Shown: one piece after another, positions 32,623 to 44,002 of the stretch
How positions within the stretch are numbered: the stretch's first letter is position 1
Layout: each line of letters begins with the position of its first letter
Origin: Strigamia acuminata
Taxonomy: Eukaryota; Arthropoda; Chilopoda; Geophilomorpha; Linotaeniidae
Assembly: GCA_949358305.1 (NCBI GenBank)
Contig: OX442314.1
Location: 7,805,060 to 7,869,059 of the forward strand
Length of the DNA: 64,000 bases
Direction: 5' to 3'
Translations under genes and position numbers: made by a program
The notes under the pieces: model-generated
The model's database searches: none
What the model saw: only the letters and a program-made list of their open reading frames with translations
Told to the model about the DNA's origin: nothing

Positions 32623-32784
32623 AATTCTTTTTCGCAGGTTGAAAAAGGCGCACCGATGGTCGTCCTCAGCGCCATGAAAATGGAAATGGTGGTCCAAGCG
32701 CCCATGAGTGGAACCATCAAGAAAATCCACATCGCCAAAGACATGAAACTCGAAGGAGATGATTTAGTTCTCGAATTGGAATGA
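32549..32784 (+). pseudogene. PC: Orphan copy of PC exon 13 end and exon 14 (L1)
   Basis: 32549-32584 matches the last 36 bp of PC exon 13 with its donor. A 53 bp intron follows, then a complete exon 14 copy (32638-32784) with intact acceptor (TTCGCAG), biotinylation motif SAMKMEM and stop. It encodes the same 48 residues as the real exon except Ala for Thr in HIAKDM. Alone it is not a gene, but exon 14 could serve as an alternative last exon for PC transcripts. Confidence 0.9.
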
Positions 32785-33154
32785 ACAACCAACTAATCAT
32801 ATCCCTTCATTTATTTTCTAATTAATTTCAATTTTTGACTGCTTTTATGATCAAACTGCCAATCGGACGAATGAATCGTGTGCAAAACAAATCAGCGGAT
32901 TCCATGATTCCAGTTCTCTCTATTATTATTATATCGTTTAATCGTTCTGACAAATGTATATGTATATATAAGATTTTATCAAGTTGTATCGTTTTCTTCC
33001 TTGCAAAAATCGTGCCTGCGTAATTCAAGTGTCTTCCAAACGTTGAATTTGTAATTTCTAGAATTTGATAAAACTCCGAGGAAATTTAATAACTTTTGTA
33101 TTTTTTAATTTTTATTTCCATAATTACAATCACATTTTACACCAAAACGTCGTT

Positions 33155-36100
33155 TTAATAGTCAAACATGTCGTTTTGCGAGTTGACGACGAATTCGTCG
33201 ACGGTGGGTTCCGTCTTAAGCTTTTCGACGCCGAAATTGCTTTGCCACGAACATATCGAGGCCAGGAAACTTTCGTCTTCTTGCGTGAGGTTTTTCTTCA
33301 TGTCGCCATTTTTCCTTTTTTTATTTTCCTTACCGTTCGTTTCTTTCTCTTTTTCGCGTCGCCGCTTCAATTTGCATTGCGTCGAATCGTCTTCGTCTTC
33401 GTCTTCGTTTCGTTTCTTTTCCTTCCGTTTCGCCCTCTTGTTCATCACCGCATTATCATCCTCGACAAAATTTTCCTCGTTTCCGTCTCGTTTTTTCCGT
33501 TTCCTGTGCTTCTCGTGGTCGGAACCGTCCGTTTCGTTCCCGTTTCCGTGTTTCCGTTTCCCCTTTTTACCTTTTGCCACCTCCTTTTCCTCCTGGCGAC
33601 GTTTCTTCGCCTTTCTTCCACTTTTTTCGACCACGGGGCTCTTGAGAACCTCCAAACAATCGTCCACCGACGACCGCAAATTCGCAAACACGTCGTCCTC
33701 CTCGCTCGACGCGAACGTCACGTCCATCTGGGGTACGGAATACCCGTCACCGTTCGTACAGACGCTCAAATCGTGGCAAACTTGGACCAATTCGAGCGGG
33801 TCGTGGAACAAAGTGACTTCGCAGCCCGACAGCCGCTGGCCGGGCTCGAATTGCTCGCAGTAGACGCCATTTTGATTTTCCGGCCTAAATACGTGGTCGT
33901 AATGAATGAAGTTGGTGTCGCTGTTTAAATTTCCGTCGCCAGAGACCATGACTAGCCGGCTATTTGGTGTTTCGTCGTCGTTGTCGTCGTGGTGGTTAAT
34001 TGCGACTATTCCGCTGAATTCGGGTGTTTCGGCGCTTTGGTCGAGGATTGTGGTGTTGTAGGCCGAGTCGTCGGTTGGTTTGTTTTCGTGTTCGTCTTCG
34101 TCGAGATCTGTTGTGTCCAGTTTGAGGAATAATTCCAAAATGGAGTCGAGTTTGACGAGGTGTTTTTCGTGGTGTCGGGAAAGTTTGCGCCGAACTTTCT
34201 TGGTGTATTCGTTTTCTGGAAATGGTATGGGTTTTAAATGTTTTCGTTTGTCAAAAATGCACTTTTGTTAGGCGCAAGAATTCATTTTTTTGGTGTAAAA
34301 TTATTTTTTTTGGTGTAAAATTATTTTTTTTGGTATGAAATTATTTTGTTTAATGTAAAATTATTTATTTTTCGTATAAAATAATTTTTTTTGGTGTAAA
34401 ATTATTTTTTTTGGTGTAAAATTATTATTTTTTTGGTGTAAAAATGACATTTTTTGGTGTAAAAATGACATTTTTTGGTGTAAAAATGACATTTTTTGGT
34501 GTAAAAATGTCATTGTTTGGTGTAAAATAGCATTCTTTTGTGCAAAAATGCATCATTTAATGCAAAATTTCATTTTTTTTATGCATCTTTGGTGCAATTA
34601 ATTTTTTGGTGTATTTTTGGTTCAAAAATGCAAATCGATTCATTTGGTGCCAAATGCAAAAATCATAAAAAAAGAGTTATATTTTATACCTGTATTTGTC
34701 AACGACATGAAAACCACCGCCTTGTTAAGAAACAAATCCGCTCTTTGCACACTTTTAATCTTCACTTCCTTCAACACAAAATGGAATTCGGGCCACCAAT
34801 CGGACCTACCCCTCCACAACTCTCCCAACTTCTTAAACTCCGCTCGAACAGGACTAAAAAAAAACATAAAAAACATAAACAAACAAACAAAGAAACCAAC
34901 AATAATTTCCTTCACACACAATTGATACAAATTCAATATCCGATTTGCAAAAATATTCCACGCCGACGCGTCATTCTTCCACTGCGGATGATCGATCATA
35001 TTAAAATACGACTCCAGCTCCAAACAGTTATTCGTCGACCTCAACAACGAAGGAAAATCGAAAATCCTTCTATCACATGGTTTCACCAGTTGCAATTTCT
35101 AAAAAAAAAAATTAAAATTAAATTAATGATACAATGAATATTTTTTTCGTCACCTTTAATGTGGTCACCAACAACGTCCTGAGATGTTTAAAATGTTTAC
35201 GGACGAAATCGTAAAAGAAAATATACGCGTTTGGATTCAACGGGTTCGATTTGCAGTAATTATGCAACGTGACGATCGCTTTTTCTTTCCTATCGCAAAA
35301 TTCCATCAACTAAATTAAAAATTATTAATAAAAAACAATTATTTTCGACTTTATCGATTTTTTATTTCGATTTCAAACCTCGAGATATTTCGAAACGAAC
35401 ATGTCCCAATTGCCGGGCTCCTGAAACAGCGCTTCGAACATCTCGATCGCGTTGTTTGCCAAACTTCCACGCTCGTGGATCTGTAAACGCGTTTGTCGTT
35501 CTTGCGAATCTAAAAAAAAAAAAATTAATCAAATCGATTTAATATGAGATTATGAATGAAATCGATTTAATATGAGATTATGAATGAAATCGATTTACAG
35601 ATGTCGTCTTCGTCGTTTTGTCCGATTCCTTCTTCGCTGGTCACCCAATCGATGTATTTACACAGCGCTTTGTAAGCTTTGAGTATGGTAAACACATGTT
35701 TTTGTTTTTCGTTCAGTTTGGGAATGAAAATTTTCTTTAAAACGGTTTCGTCCTGTGAAAAAATGATTGAAATTATTAAAAATTACGATTTTGGAGTTTG
35801 GAAATGAGAAAAATGAGAAAAATTACTTCAATTATTTGTTTGGCGGTTACGAAATCGCCGTTTATTAGCAGCACCATTACGTTTTTCAAAATGGACGCCG
35901 GGTGGAAGACTTTGTCCATTCTGGCCATCGAACTGAAACAAGCAAAATTTAAAAAAATTTATAACTATTGAAAATTATGGGGGAAAAAATTACGTACTTT
36001 GAAAATTGATTTAATAATTCGTAATTCGATCTAGAATGATTGCAAAATACTTGAAATCCAGCCTGTAATTAAGCAGGAAAAGATCGTAAATGTTTAAGAT

Positions 36101-36259
36101 GACGTATAATTTAGTTTTTCACCATTGCTATTATCTCGGAAGTGCGATCCGTTTCGTATGTTAACGCGTTTAATATTTTCGCGGCGGCTTTCCACCGATG
36201 ACAAACGATGGTTTCCTTCAACATGGCAATTTGTCTTTGAGACCAAAGCGTTAACGGCC
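33155..36259 (-). CDS. TAF1A: TAF1A, RNA polymerase I TBP-associated factor, copy 1 (L1)
   Basis: Minus-strand exons 36259-36123, 36062-35998, 35932-35827, 35752-35599, 35509-35379, 35309-35154, 35098-34920, 34853-34690 and 34215-33155 (stop TAA) join in phase to about 717 codons. TAF1A is a subunit of SL1/TIF-IB, the promoter factor for rRNA genes in the nucleolus. Family blocks seen: CHRWKAAAKILNAL near the N-terminus, ILKAYKALCKYIDWV, EPGNWDMFVSKYLELMEF, CKSNPLNPNAYIFFYDFVRK, ASAWNIFANRI and RSDWWPEFHF, then a basic KKVRRKLSRHHEKH. Beyond the usual TAF1A end there is an extension of about 300 residues with acidic stretches and dense Lys/Arg clusters (KAKKRRQEEKE, KRKHGNG). The donor at 34920/34919 was chosen by phase. 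The first coding exon is not resolved; a phase-compatible candidate is 37262-37185. AATAAA on the minus strand near 33110 can be the poly(A) signal. Confidence 0.88.
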
Positions 36260-36299
36260 CTAAAATCAAACAAAAATAGTAAAAAATCATAAAAAACGT

Positions 36300-36720
36300 C
36301 AAAAAAAAGTAAAAAAATATATTAAAAACGTCAAAAAAAGTAAAAATATATATGAAAAAAGTCGAAAAATGTTTAAAAATAACAAAAAAAAGTCTAAAAA
36401 TATTTTAAAAACTTCTAAAAATGTAAAAATATTTTAAAAACTTCTAAAAATGTAAAAATATTTTAAAAACTTCTAAAAATGTAAAAATATTTTAAGTACG
36501 TCTAAAAATATCAAGAAATGTCAAAAAAGTTTCAAAATATCAAAAAACGTCTGAAAATATCAAAAAACGTCTGAAAATATCAAAAAACGTCTGAAAATAT
36601 CAAAAAACGTCTGAAAATATCAAAAAACGTCTGAAAATATCAAAAAACGTCTGAAAACATCAAAAAACGTCTGAAAATATCAAAAAACGTCTCAAAATAT
36701 ATTAAAAACGTCTAACAATA
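36300..36720. repeat. AT-rich repeats upstream of TAF1A exons, 20 bp period
   Basis: CAAAAAACGTCTGAAAATAT repeated eight times in L1 (about 36541-36700) but six times in S1, S2, L2 and L3; before it are AAAATATTTTAAAAACTTCT-type units. This copy-number difference is one of the two that offset each other in the L1/L2 length comparison. Confidence 0.9.
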
Positions 36721-36730
36721 TATTAAAGAC

Positions 36731-36812
36731 GTTGGGTTAGGTTAGGTAAAGGCACGTTAGGTTAGGTTACGTTACGTTAGGTTAAGGGCACGTTAGGTTA
36801 GGGCACGTTAGG
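36731..36812 (+). repeat. Interstitial TTAGG telomere-like run
   Basis: GGGTTAGGTTAGGT followed by GTTAGGTTACGTTACGTTAGG and further CACGTTAGGTTAGGG blocks. TTAGG is the canonical arthropod telomere repeat. Copies recur in every array unit: 42302-42383, 47913-47994, 55519-55600 and 63125-63206. Confidence 0.7.
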
Positions 36813-37254
36813 CTACAATTTTGTTCAAAAATGTCAAAAATTTTAGAAACTTTTAGAAATTTGACAAAAGTTTGTAGAAGTTTGGCAAAAATTTGTGGAA
36901 AAAAAGGCCAAAACTGGAGGAAAAGGCAAACTTTAGGGGAAAAAAAGGCAAAAATTGACAAAAATTTGGAGAAAAAAAAGGCAAATGTTGGGGAAACAAG
37001 GCAATATTTGAAAAAAATTGGACAAGTTTGACAAAAGAAATTGTAGAAATTTGACAAAAAAAAATTGACAAAATATTGACAAGATTTCGCGAGTTTGTTC
37101 AACATTTTATTGTTTGATATTTCATCATATTTCGCGTTTTGAATGAAAATGAAAATTTAGCACCAAACAGGGAGAATGATTTACCGCACGAGGACAAAAT
37201 CAATTGAAACTCAGTTGAAAAATGGTAAAATTTCACAAAATTTTCAGTAAAAAT

Positions 37255-37585
37255 TCGCAAAACTACAAAATTTTATTGAAAAAAACCCAGAACTTGAGAA
37301 AATTTTATTGAAAAATCCCAAAACTTGAGAAAATTTCATTGAAAAATCCCAAAACTGGAGAAAATTTTATTGAAAAATCCGAAAACATGAGAAAATTTTA
37401 TTGAAATATCCCAAAACTTGAGAAACTTTTATTGAAAAATCCCAAAACTTGAGAAAATTTCATTGAAAAATCCGAAAACATGAGAAAATTTTATTGAAAA
37501 ATCCGAAAACATGAGAAAATTTTATTGAAATATCCCAAAACTTGAGAAACTTTTATTGAAAAATCCCAAAACTTGAGAAAATTTC
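37255..37585. repeat. About 31 bp repeats ahead of the TA-flanked MITE
   Basis: Units of TTATTGAAAAATCCCAAAAC plus TTGAGAAAATT, with CCGAAAACATG and AAATATCCC variants alternating in a set of about five units that is itself repeated, so there is a higher-order pattern. Present in all array units. Confidence 0.88.
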
Positions 37586-37589
37586 AGTA

Positions 37590-37725
37590 GCTGCATTCAA
37601 AAATAAAAATAACAATTTTAGTTTAAGTGTATTTTAAGTTTTAACATGGGTTTAAACAAGAAATGATGTCATTTTTGGTTTAAAATGGAAGTAAAACACA
37701 AAATATTTTAGTTTTTGAATGCAGC
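37590..37725. mobile_element. 136 bp MITE with TA target site (L1)
   Basis: Starts GCTGCATTCAAAAA and ends with the inverse of GCTGCATTCAAAAAC, flanked by TA on both sides (37588-37589, 37726-37727), as for Tc1/mariner-type elements. It has no coding capacity. It lies upstream of the TAF1A copies and was already present before the array amplified, since every unit has it at the same place. Confidence 0.85.
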
Positions 37726-37727
37726 TA

Positions 37728-38357
37728 GCAAAAAAAAATGATAAAACACTTCAAATTTCCAACAAATCTCATAAAATTCCCCAACGTCCCCAATGAATTG
37801 GCTCAAACACAATAAATAAATAAATAAACACAATAAATACAATAAAAAATACAATAAATACTTTATTATGTGCTCATTTATCCGGACTAAAAACAACATC
37901 AAACAACACATTTCAATTCTAGTAGTGAACCGCCGAGTCGAGTGTGATCACGCTCAACAATCACAATTCACAACAATTCGCGATTCAAAATGGCTCCTAA
38001 CCATAACTCACTCGCTCGAGCTCCTCGATCAGTCCTCACCCGACCCAGTCTCATTATGAAATGGCATAATCCTGTGCAAGCCACTCGCCCTTATATCACC
38101 TAGACTATATATAGTAGTAGTACAGATACATAAAGACCTATACTTATAGTATAATAATATAATGTTTTGTACATAAGTAAATATTTCTAGGCTTAAGTTT
38201 AACATGCAATTGCATGTTAATCTGGGAACAAGTAGAGAATGTGACGTTTTCAATACTGCTCCAAGATCATTACATCATCAGATCAGCTTTTAAAAAGTCC
38301 CTACAATGGATACCCTCAAACCCTCACTTGTCAGACATCAAATTGAACAAATGCAAC
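37728..38357. other. Unit segment between MITE and PC fragment
   Basis: No established gene. It includes (ATAAA)n-like sequence at about 37805-37865, a moderately GC-rich piece with a 38-codon plus-strand frame starting MAPNHNSLARAPRSVL (ATG 37990, stop just before 38104), and an ACTATATATAGTAGTAG stretch. The segment could hold the TAF1A promoter or the relic of an inserted element. It is repeated in all units that are complete here. Confidence 0.35.
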
Positions 38358-38431
38358 GAGCGGAACCATCAAGAAAATCCACATCGCCAAAGCCGAAGTT
38401 AGGAGACGATTTAGTTCTCGAATTGGAATGA
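38358..38431 (+). pseudogene. PC: Truncated PC exon 14 fragment (L1/S1 junction)
   Basis: Matches the last part of PC exon 14, from GAGCGGAACCATCAAG to the stop, but the middle is rearranged (CCGAAGTTAG replaces the codons for DMKLEG). It carries GAGCGG as in the real PC exon, whereas the orphan exon 14 copies in L units carry GAGTGG. The biotin motif is missing. It marks the junction at which units were joined. Confidence 0.88.
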
Positions 38432-38805
38432 ACAACTAATTAATCAGTATCCCTTCATTTATTATTTTCTAATTAATTTCAATTTTTGACTGCTTTTATG
38501 ATCAAACTGCCAATCGGACGAATGAATCGTGTGCAAAACAAATCAGCGGATTCCATGATTCCAGTTCTCTCTATTATTATTATATCGTTTAATCGTTCTG
38601 ACAAATGTATATATATATATAAGATTTTATCAAGTTGTATCGTTTTCTTCCTTGCAAAAATCGTGCCTGCGTAATTCAAGTGTCTTCCAAACGTTGAATT
38701 TGTAATTTCTAGAATTTGATAAAACTCCGAGGAAATTTAATAACTTTTGTATTTTTTAATTTTTATTTCCATAATTACAATCACATTTTACACCAAAACG
38801 TCGTT

Positions 38806-41800
38806 TTAATAGTCAAACATGTCGTTTTGCGAGTTGACGACGAATTCGTCGACGGTGGGTTCCGTCTTAAGCTTTTCGACGCCGAAATTGCTTTGCCACG
38901 AACATATCGAGGCCAGGAAACTTTCGTCTTCTTGCGTGAGGTTTTTCTTCATGTCGCCATTTTTCCTTTTTTTATTTTCCTTACCGTTCGTTTCTTTCTC
39001 TTTTTCGCGTCGCCGCTTCAATTTGCATTGCGTCGAATCGTCTTCGTCTTCGTTTCGTTTCTTTTCCTTCCGTTTCGCCCTCTTGTTCATCACCGCATTA
39101 TCATCCTCGACAAAATTTTCCTCGTTTCCGTCTCGTTTTTTCCGTTTCCTGTGCTTCTCGTGGTCGGAACCGTCCGTTTCGTTCCCGTTTCCGTGTTTCC
39201 GTTTCCCCTTTTTACCTTTTGCCACCTCCTTTTCCTCCTGGCGACGTTTCTTCGCCTTTCTTCCACTTTTTTCGACCACGGGGCTCTTGAGAACCTCCAA
39301 ACAATCGTCCACCGACGACCGCAAATTCGCAAACACGTCGTCCTCCTCGCTCGACGCGAACGTCACGTCCATCTGGGGTACGGAATACCCGTCACCGTTC
39401 GTACAGACGCTCAAATCGTGGCAAACTTGGACCAATTCGAGCGGGTCGTGGAACAAAGTGACTTCGCAGCCCGACAGCCGCTGGCCGGGCTCGAATTGCT
39501 CGCAGTAGACGCCATTTTGATTTTCCGGCCTAAATACGTGGTCGTAATGAATGAAGTTGGTGTCGCTGTTTAAATTTCCGTCGCCAGAGACCATGACTAG
39601 CCGGCTATTTGGTGTTTCGTCGTCGTTGTCGTCGTGGTGGTTAATTGCGATTATTCCGCTGAATTCGGGTGTTTCGGCGCTTTGGTCGAGGATTGTGGTG
39701 TTGTAGGCCGAGTCGTCGGTTGGTTTGTTTTCGTGTTCGTCTTCGTCGAGATCTGCTGTGTCCAGTTTGAGGAATAATTCCAAAATGGAGTCGAGTTTGA
39801 CGAGGTGTTTTTCGTGGTGTCGGGAAAGTTTGCGCCGAACTTTCTTGGTGTATTCGTTTTCTGGAAATGGTATGGGTTTTAAATGTTTTCGTTTGTCAAA
39901 AATGCACTTTTGTTAGGCGCAAGAATTCATTTTTTTGGTGTAAAATTATTTTTTTTGGTGTAAAATTATTTTTTTTGGTATGAAATTATTTTGTTTAATG
40001 TAAAATTATTTATTTTTCGTATAAAATAATTTTTTTTGGTGTAAAATTATTTTTTTTGGTGTAAAATTATTATTTTTTTGGTGTAAAAATGACATTTTTT
40101 GGTGTAAAAATGACATTTTTTGGTGTAAAAATGACATTTTTTGGTGTAAAAATGTCATTGTTTGGTGTAAAATAGCATTCTTTTGTGCAAAAATGCATCA
40201 TTTAATGCAAAATTTCATTTTTTTTATGCATCTTTGGTGCAATTAATTTTTTGGTGTATTTTTGGTTCAAAAATGCAAATCGATTCATTTGGTGCCAAAT
40301 GCAAAAATCATAAAAAAAGAGTTATATTTTATACCTGTATTTGTCAACGACATGAAAACCACCGCCTTGTTAAGAAACAAATCCGCTCTTTGCACACTTT
40401 TAATCTTCACTTCCTTCAACACAAAATGGAATTCGGGCCACCAATCGGACCTACCCCTCCACAACTCTCCCAACTTCTTAAACTCCGCTCGAACAGGACT
40501 AAAAAAAAACATAAAAAACATAAACAAACAAACAAAGAAACCAACAATAATTTCCTTCACACACAATTGATACAAATTCAATATCCGATTTGCAAAAATA
40601 TTCCACGCCGACGCGTCATTCTTCCACTGCGGATGATCGATCATATTAAAATACGACTCCAGCTCCAAACAGTTATTCGTCGACCTCAACAACGAAGGAA
40701 AATCGAAAATCCTTCTATCACATGGTTTCACCAGTTGCAATTTCTAAAAAAAAAAATTAAAATTAAATTAATGATACAATGAATATTTTTTTCGTCACCT
40801 TTAATGTGGTCACCAACAACGTCCTGAGATGTTTAAAATGTTTACGGACGAAATCGTAAAAGAAAATATACGCGTTTGGATTCAACGGGTTCGATTTGCA
40901 GTAATTATGCAACGTGACGATCGCTTTTTCTTTCCTATCGCAAAATTCCATCAACTAAATTAAAAATTATTAATAAAAAACAATTATTTTCGACTTTATC
41001 GATTTTTTATTTCGATTTCAAACCTCGAGATATTTCGAAACGAACATGTCCCAATTGCCGGGCTCCTGAAACAGCGCTTCGAACATCTCGATCGCGTTGT
41101 TTGCCAAACTTCCACGCTCGTGGATCTGTAAACGCGTTTGTCGTTCTTGCGAATCTAAAAAAAAAAAAATTAATCAAATCGATTTAATATGAGATTATGA
41201 ATGAAATCGATTTAATATGAGATTATGAATGAAATCGATTTACAGATGTCGTCTTCGTCGTTTTGTCCGATTCCTTCTTCGCTGGTCACCCAATCGATGT
41301 ATTTACACAGCGCTTTGTAAGCTTTGAGTATGGTAAACACATGTTTTTGTTTTTCGTTCAGTTTGGGAATGAAAATTTTCTTTAAAACGGTTTCGTCCTG
41401 TGAAAAAATGATTGAAATTATTAAAAATTACGATTTTGGAGTTTGGAAATGAGAAAAATGAGAAAAATTACTTCAATTATTTGTTTGGCGGTTACGAAAT
41501 CGCCGTTTATTAGCGGAAGACTTTGTCCATTCTGGCCATCGAACTGAAACAAGCAAAATTTAAAAAAATTTATAACTATTGAAAATTATGGGGGAAAAAA
41601 TTACGTACTTTGAAAATTGATTTAATAATTCGTAATTCGATCTAGAATGATTGCAAAATACTTGAAATCCAGCCTGTAATTAAGCAGGAAAAGATCGTAA
41701 ATGTTTAAGATGACGTATAATTTAGTTTTTCACCATTGCTATTATCTCGGAAGTGCGATCCGTTTCGTATGTTAACGCGTTTAATATTTTCGCGGCGGCT

Positions 41801-41870
41801 TTCCACCGATGACAAACGATGGTTTCCTTCAACATGGCAATTTGTCTTTGAGACCAAAGCGTTAACGGCC
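38806..41870 (-). pseudogene. TAF1A: TAF1A copy 2 with frameshifting deletion (S1)
   Basis: Exons correspond to copy 1: 41870-41734, 41673-41609, 41543-41472, 41397-41244, 41154-41024, 40954-40799, 40743-40565, 40498-40335 and 39860-38806. The exon at 41543-41472 lacks 34 bp found in all other copies (35876-35909 in copy 1). This removes part of the helix SILKNVMVLLIN and shifts the frame, so the normal protein cannot be made without skipping or correction. The last exon is two codons shorter in the Asp/Glu run. Everything else is nearly identical to copies 1 and 3, so the break is recent. Confidence 0.88.
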
Positions 41871-42301
41871 CTAAAATCAAACAAAAATAGTAAAAAATCA
41901 TAAAAAACGTCAAAAAAAAGTAAAAAAATATATTAAAAACGTCAAAAAAAGTAAAAATATATATGAAAAAAGTCGAAAAATGTTTAAAAATAACAAAAAA
42001 AAGTCTAAAAATATTTTAAAAACTTCTAAAAATGTAAAAATATTTTAAAAACTTCTAAAAATGTAAAAATATTTTAAAAACTTCTAAAAATGTAAAAATA
42101 TTTTAAGTACGTCTAAAAATATCAAGAAATGTCAAAAAAGTTTCAAAATATCAAAAAACGTCTGAAAATATCAAAAAACGTCTGAAAATATCAAAAAACG
42201 TCTGAAAATATCAAAAAACGTCTGAAAACATCAAAAAACGTCTGAAAATATCAAAAAACGTCTCAAAATATATTAAAAACGTCTAACAATATATTAAAGA
42301 C

Positions 42302-42383
42302 GTTGGGTTAGGTTAGGTAAAGGCACGTTAGGTTAGGTTACGTTACGTTAGGTTAAGGGCACGTTAGGTTAGGGCACGTTAGG
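42302..42383 (+). repeat. Interstitial TTAGG run (S1)
   Basis: Same telomere-like sequence as at 36731-36812, unchanged. Confidence 0.7.
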
Positions 42384-43160
42384 CTACAATTTTGTTCAAA
42401 AATGTCAAAAATTTTAGAAACTTTTAGAAATTTGACAAAAGTTTGTAGAAGTTTGGCAAAAATTTGTGGAAAAAAAGGCCAAAACTGGAGGAAAAGGCAA
42501 ACTTTAGGGGAAAAAAAGGCAAAAATTGACAAAAATTTGGAGAAAAAAAAGGCAAATGTTGGGGAAACAAGGCAATATTTGAAAAAAATTGGACAAGTTT
42601 GACAAAAGAAATTGTAGAAATTTGACAAAAAAAAATTGACAAAATATTGACAAGATTTCGCGAGTTTGTTCAACATTTTATTGTTTGATATTTCATCATA
42701 TTTCGCGTTTTGAATGAAAATGAAAATTTAGCACCAAACAGGGAGAATGATTTACCGCACGAGGACAAAATCAATTGAAACTCAGTTGAAAAATGGTAAA
42801 ATTTCACAAAATTTTCAGTAAAAATTCGCAAAACTACAAAATTTTATTGAAAAAAACCCAGAACTTGAGAAAATTTTATTGAAAAATCCCAAAACTTGAG
42901 AAAATTTCATTGAAAAATCCCAAAACTGGAGAAAATTTTATTGAAAAATCCGAAAACATGAGAAAATTTTATTGAAATATCCCAAAACTTGAGAAACTTT
43001 TATTGAAAAATCCCAAAACTTGAGAAAATTTCATTGAAAAATCCGAAAACATGAGAAAATTTTATTGAAAAATCCGAAAACATGAGAAAATTTTATTGAA
43101 ATATCCCAAAACTTGAGAAACTTTTATTGAAAAATCCCAAAACTTGAGAAAATTTCAGTA

Positions 43161-43296
43161 GCTGCATTCAAAAATAAAAATAACAATTTTAGTTTAAGTG
43201 TATTTTAAGTTTTAACATGGGTTTAAACAAGAAATGATGTCATTTTTGGTTTAAAATGGAAGTAAAACACAAAATATTTTAGTTTTTGAATGCAGC
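43161..43296. mobile_element. 136 bp TA-flanked MITE (S1 copy)
   Basis: Identical position within the unit and same inverted repeats as 37590-37725. Confidence 0.85.
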
Positions 43297-43928
43297 TAGC
43301 AAAAAAAAATGATAAAACACTTCAAATTTCCAACAAATCTCATAAAATTCCCCAACGTCCCCAATGAATTGGCTCAAACACAATAAATAAATAAATAAAC
43401 ACAATAAATACAATAAAAAATACAATAAATACTTTATTATGTGCTCATTTATCCGGACTAAAAACAACATCAAACAACACATTTCAATTCTAGTAGTGAA
43501 CCGCCGAGTCGAGTGTGATCACGCTCAACAATCACAATTCACAACAATTCGCGATTCAAAATGGCTCCTAACCATAACTCACTCGCTCGAGCTCCTCGAT
43601 CAGTCCTCACCCGACCCAGTCTCATTATGAAATGGCATAATCCTGTGCAAGCCACTCGCCCTTATATCACCTAGACTATATATAGTAGTAGTACAGATAC
43701 ATAAAGACCTATACTTATAGTATAATAATATAATGTTTTGTACATAAGTAAATATTTCTAGGCTTAAGTTTAACATGCAATTGCATGTTAATCTGGGAAC
43801 AAGTAGAGAATGTGACGTTTTCAATACTGCTCCAAGATCATTACATCATCAGATCAGCTTTTAAAAAGTCCCTACAATGGATACCCTCAAACCCTCACTT
43901 GTCAGACATCAAATTGAACAAATGCAAC

Positions 43929-44002
43929 GAGCGGAACCATCAAGAAAATCCACATCGCCAAAGCCGAAGTTAGGAGACGATTTAGTTCTCGAATTGGAAT
44001 GA
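43929..44002 (+). pseudogene. PC: Truncated PC exon 14 fragment (S1/S2 junction)
   Basis: Same rearranged 74 bp fragment as 38358-38431. Confidence 0.88.

Larger units (their letters stand above)
30880..38485. repeat. Tandem array unit L1 (7606 bp)
   Basis: First unit of the array downstream of pyruvate carboxylase. It contains a PC 3' UTR-like segment, a truncated TAF1A last exon (31206-31441), a 20 bp minisatellite (about 31485-31650), a G-rich stretch, a promoter plus 168-codon ORF, a PC exon 13/14 copy and full TAF1A copy 1. It ends with a truncated PC exon 14 fragment. Its length equals that of L2 only because two repeat-number differences (two 20 bp units each way) cancel. Boundaries are set at the start of the unit-specific UTR variants. 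Confidence 0.92.

Noticed and set aside
30829-32784. A second complete pyruvate carboxylase gene downstream
   Set aside because: Only the last 36 bp of exon 13 and exon 14 are present in each L unit; no other PC exon is found in the array.
33065-33928. 287-codon plus-strand ORF opposite the TAF1A last exon, and its copies at 38716, 44287, 51893 and 59499
   Set aside because: It is the complement of Glu/Lys-rich TAF1A codons, giving a Phe/Leu/Val-rich reading. The minus-strand frame has splice support and family match.
34538-35137. 199-codon plus-strand ORF and its copies in each unit
   Set aside because: It overlaps TAF1A introns and exons in antisense. It is composed of low-complexity and intron sequence with no family features.
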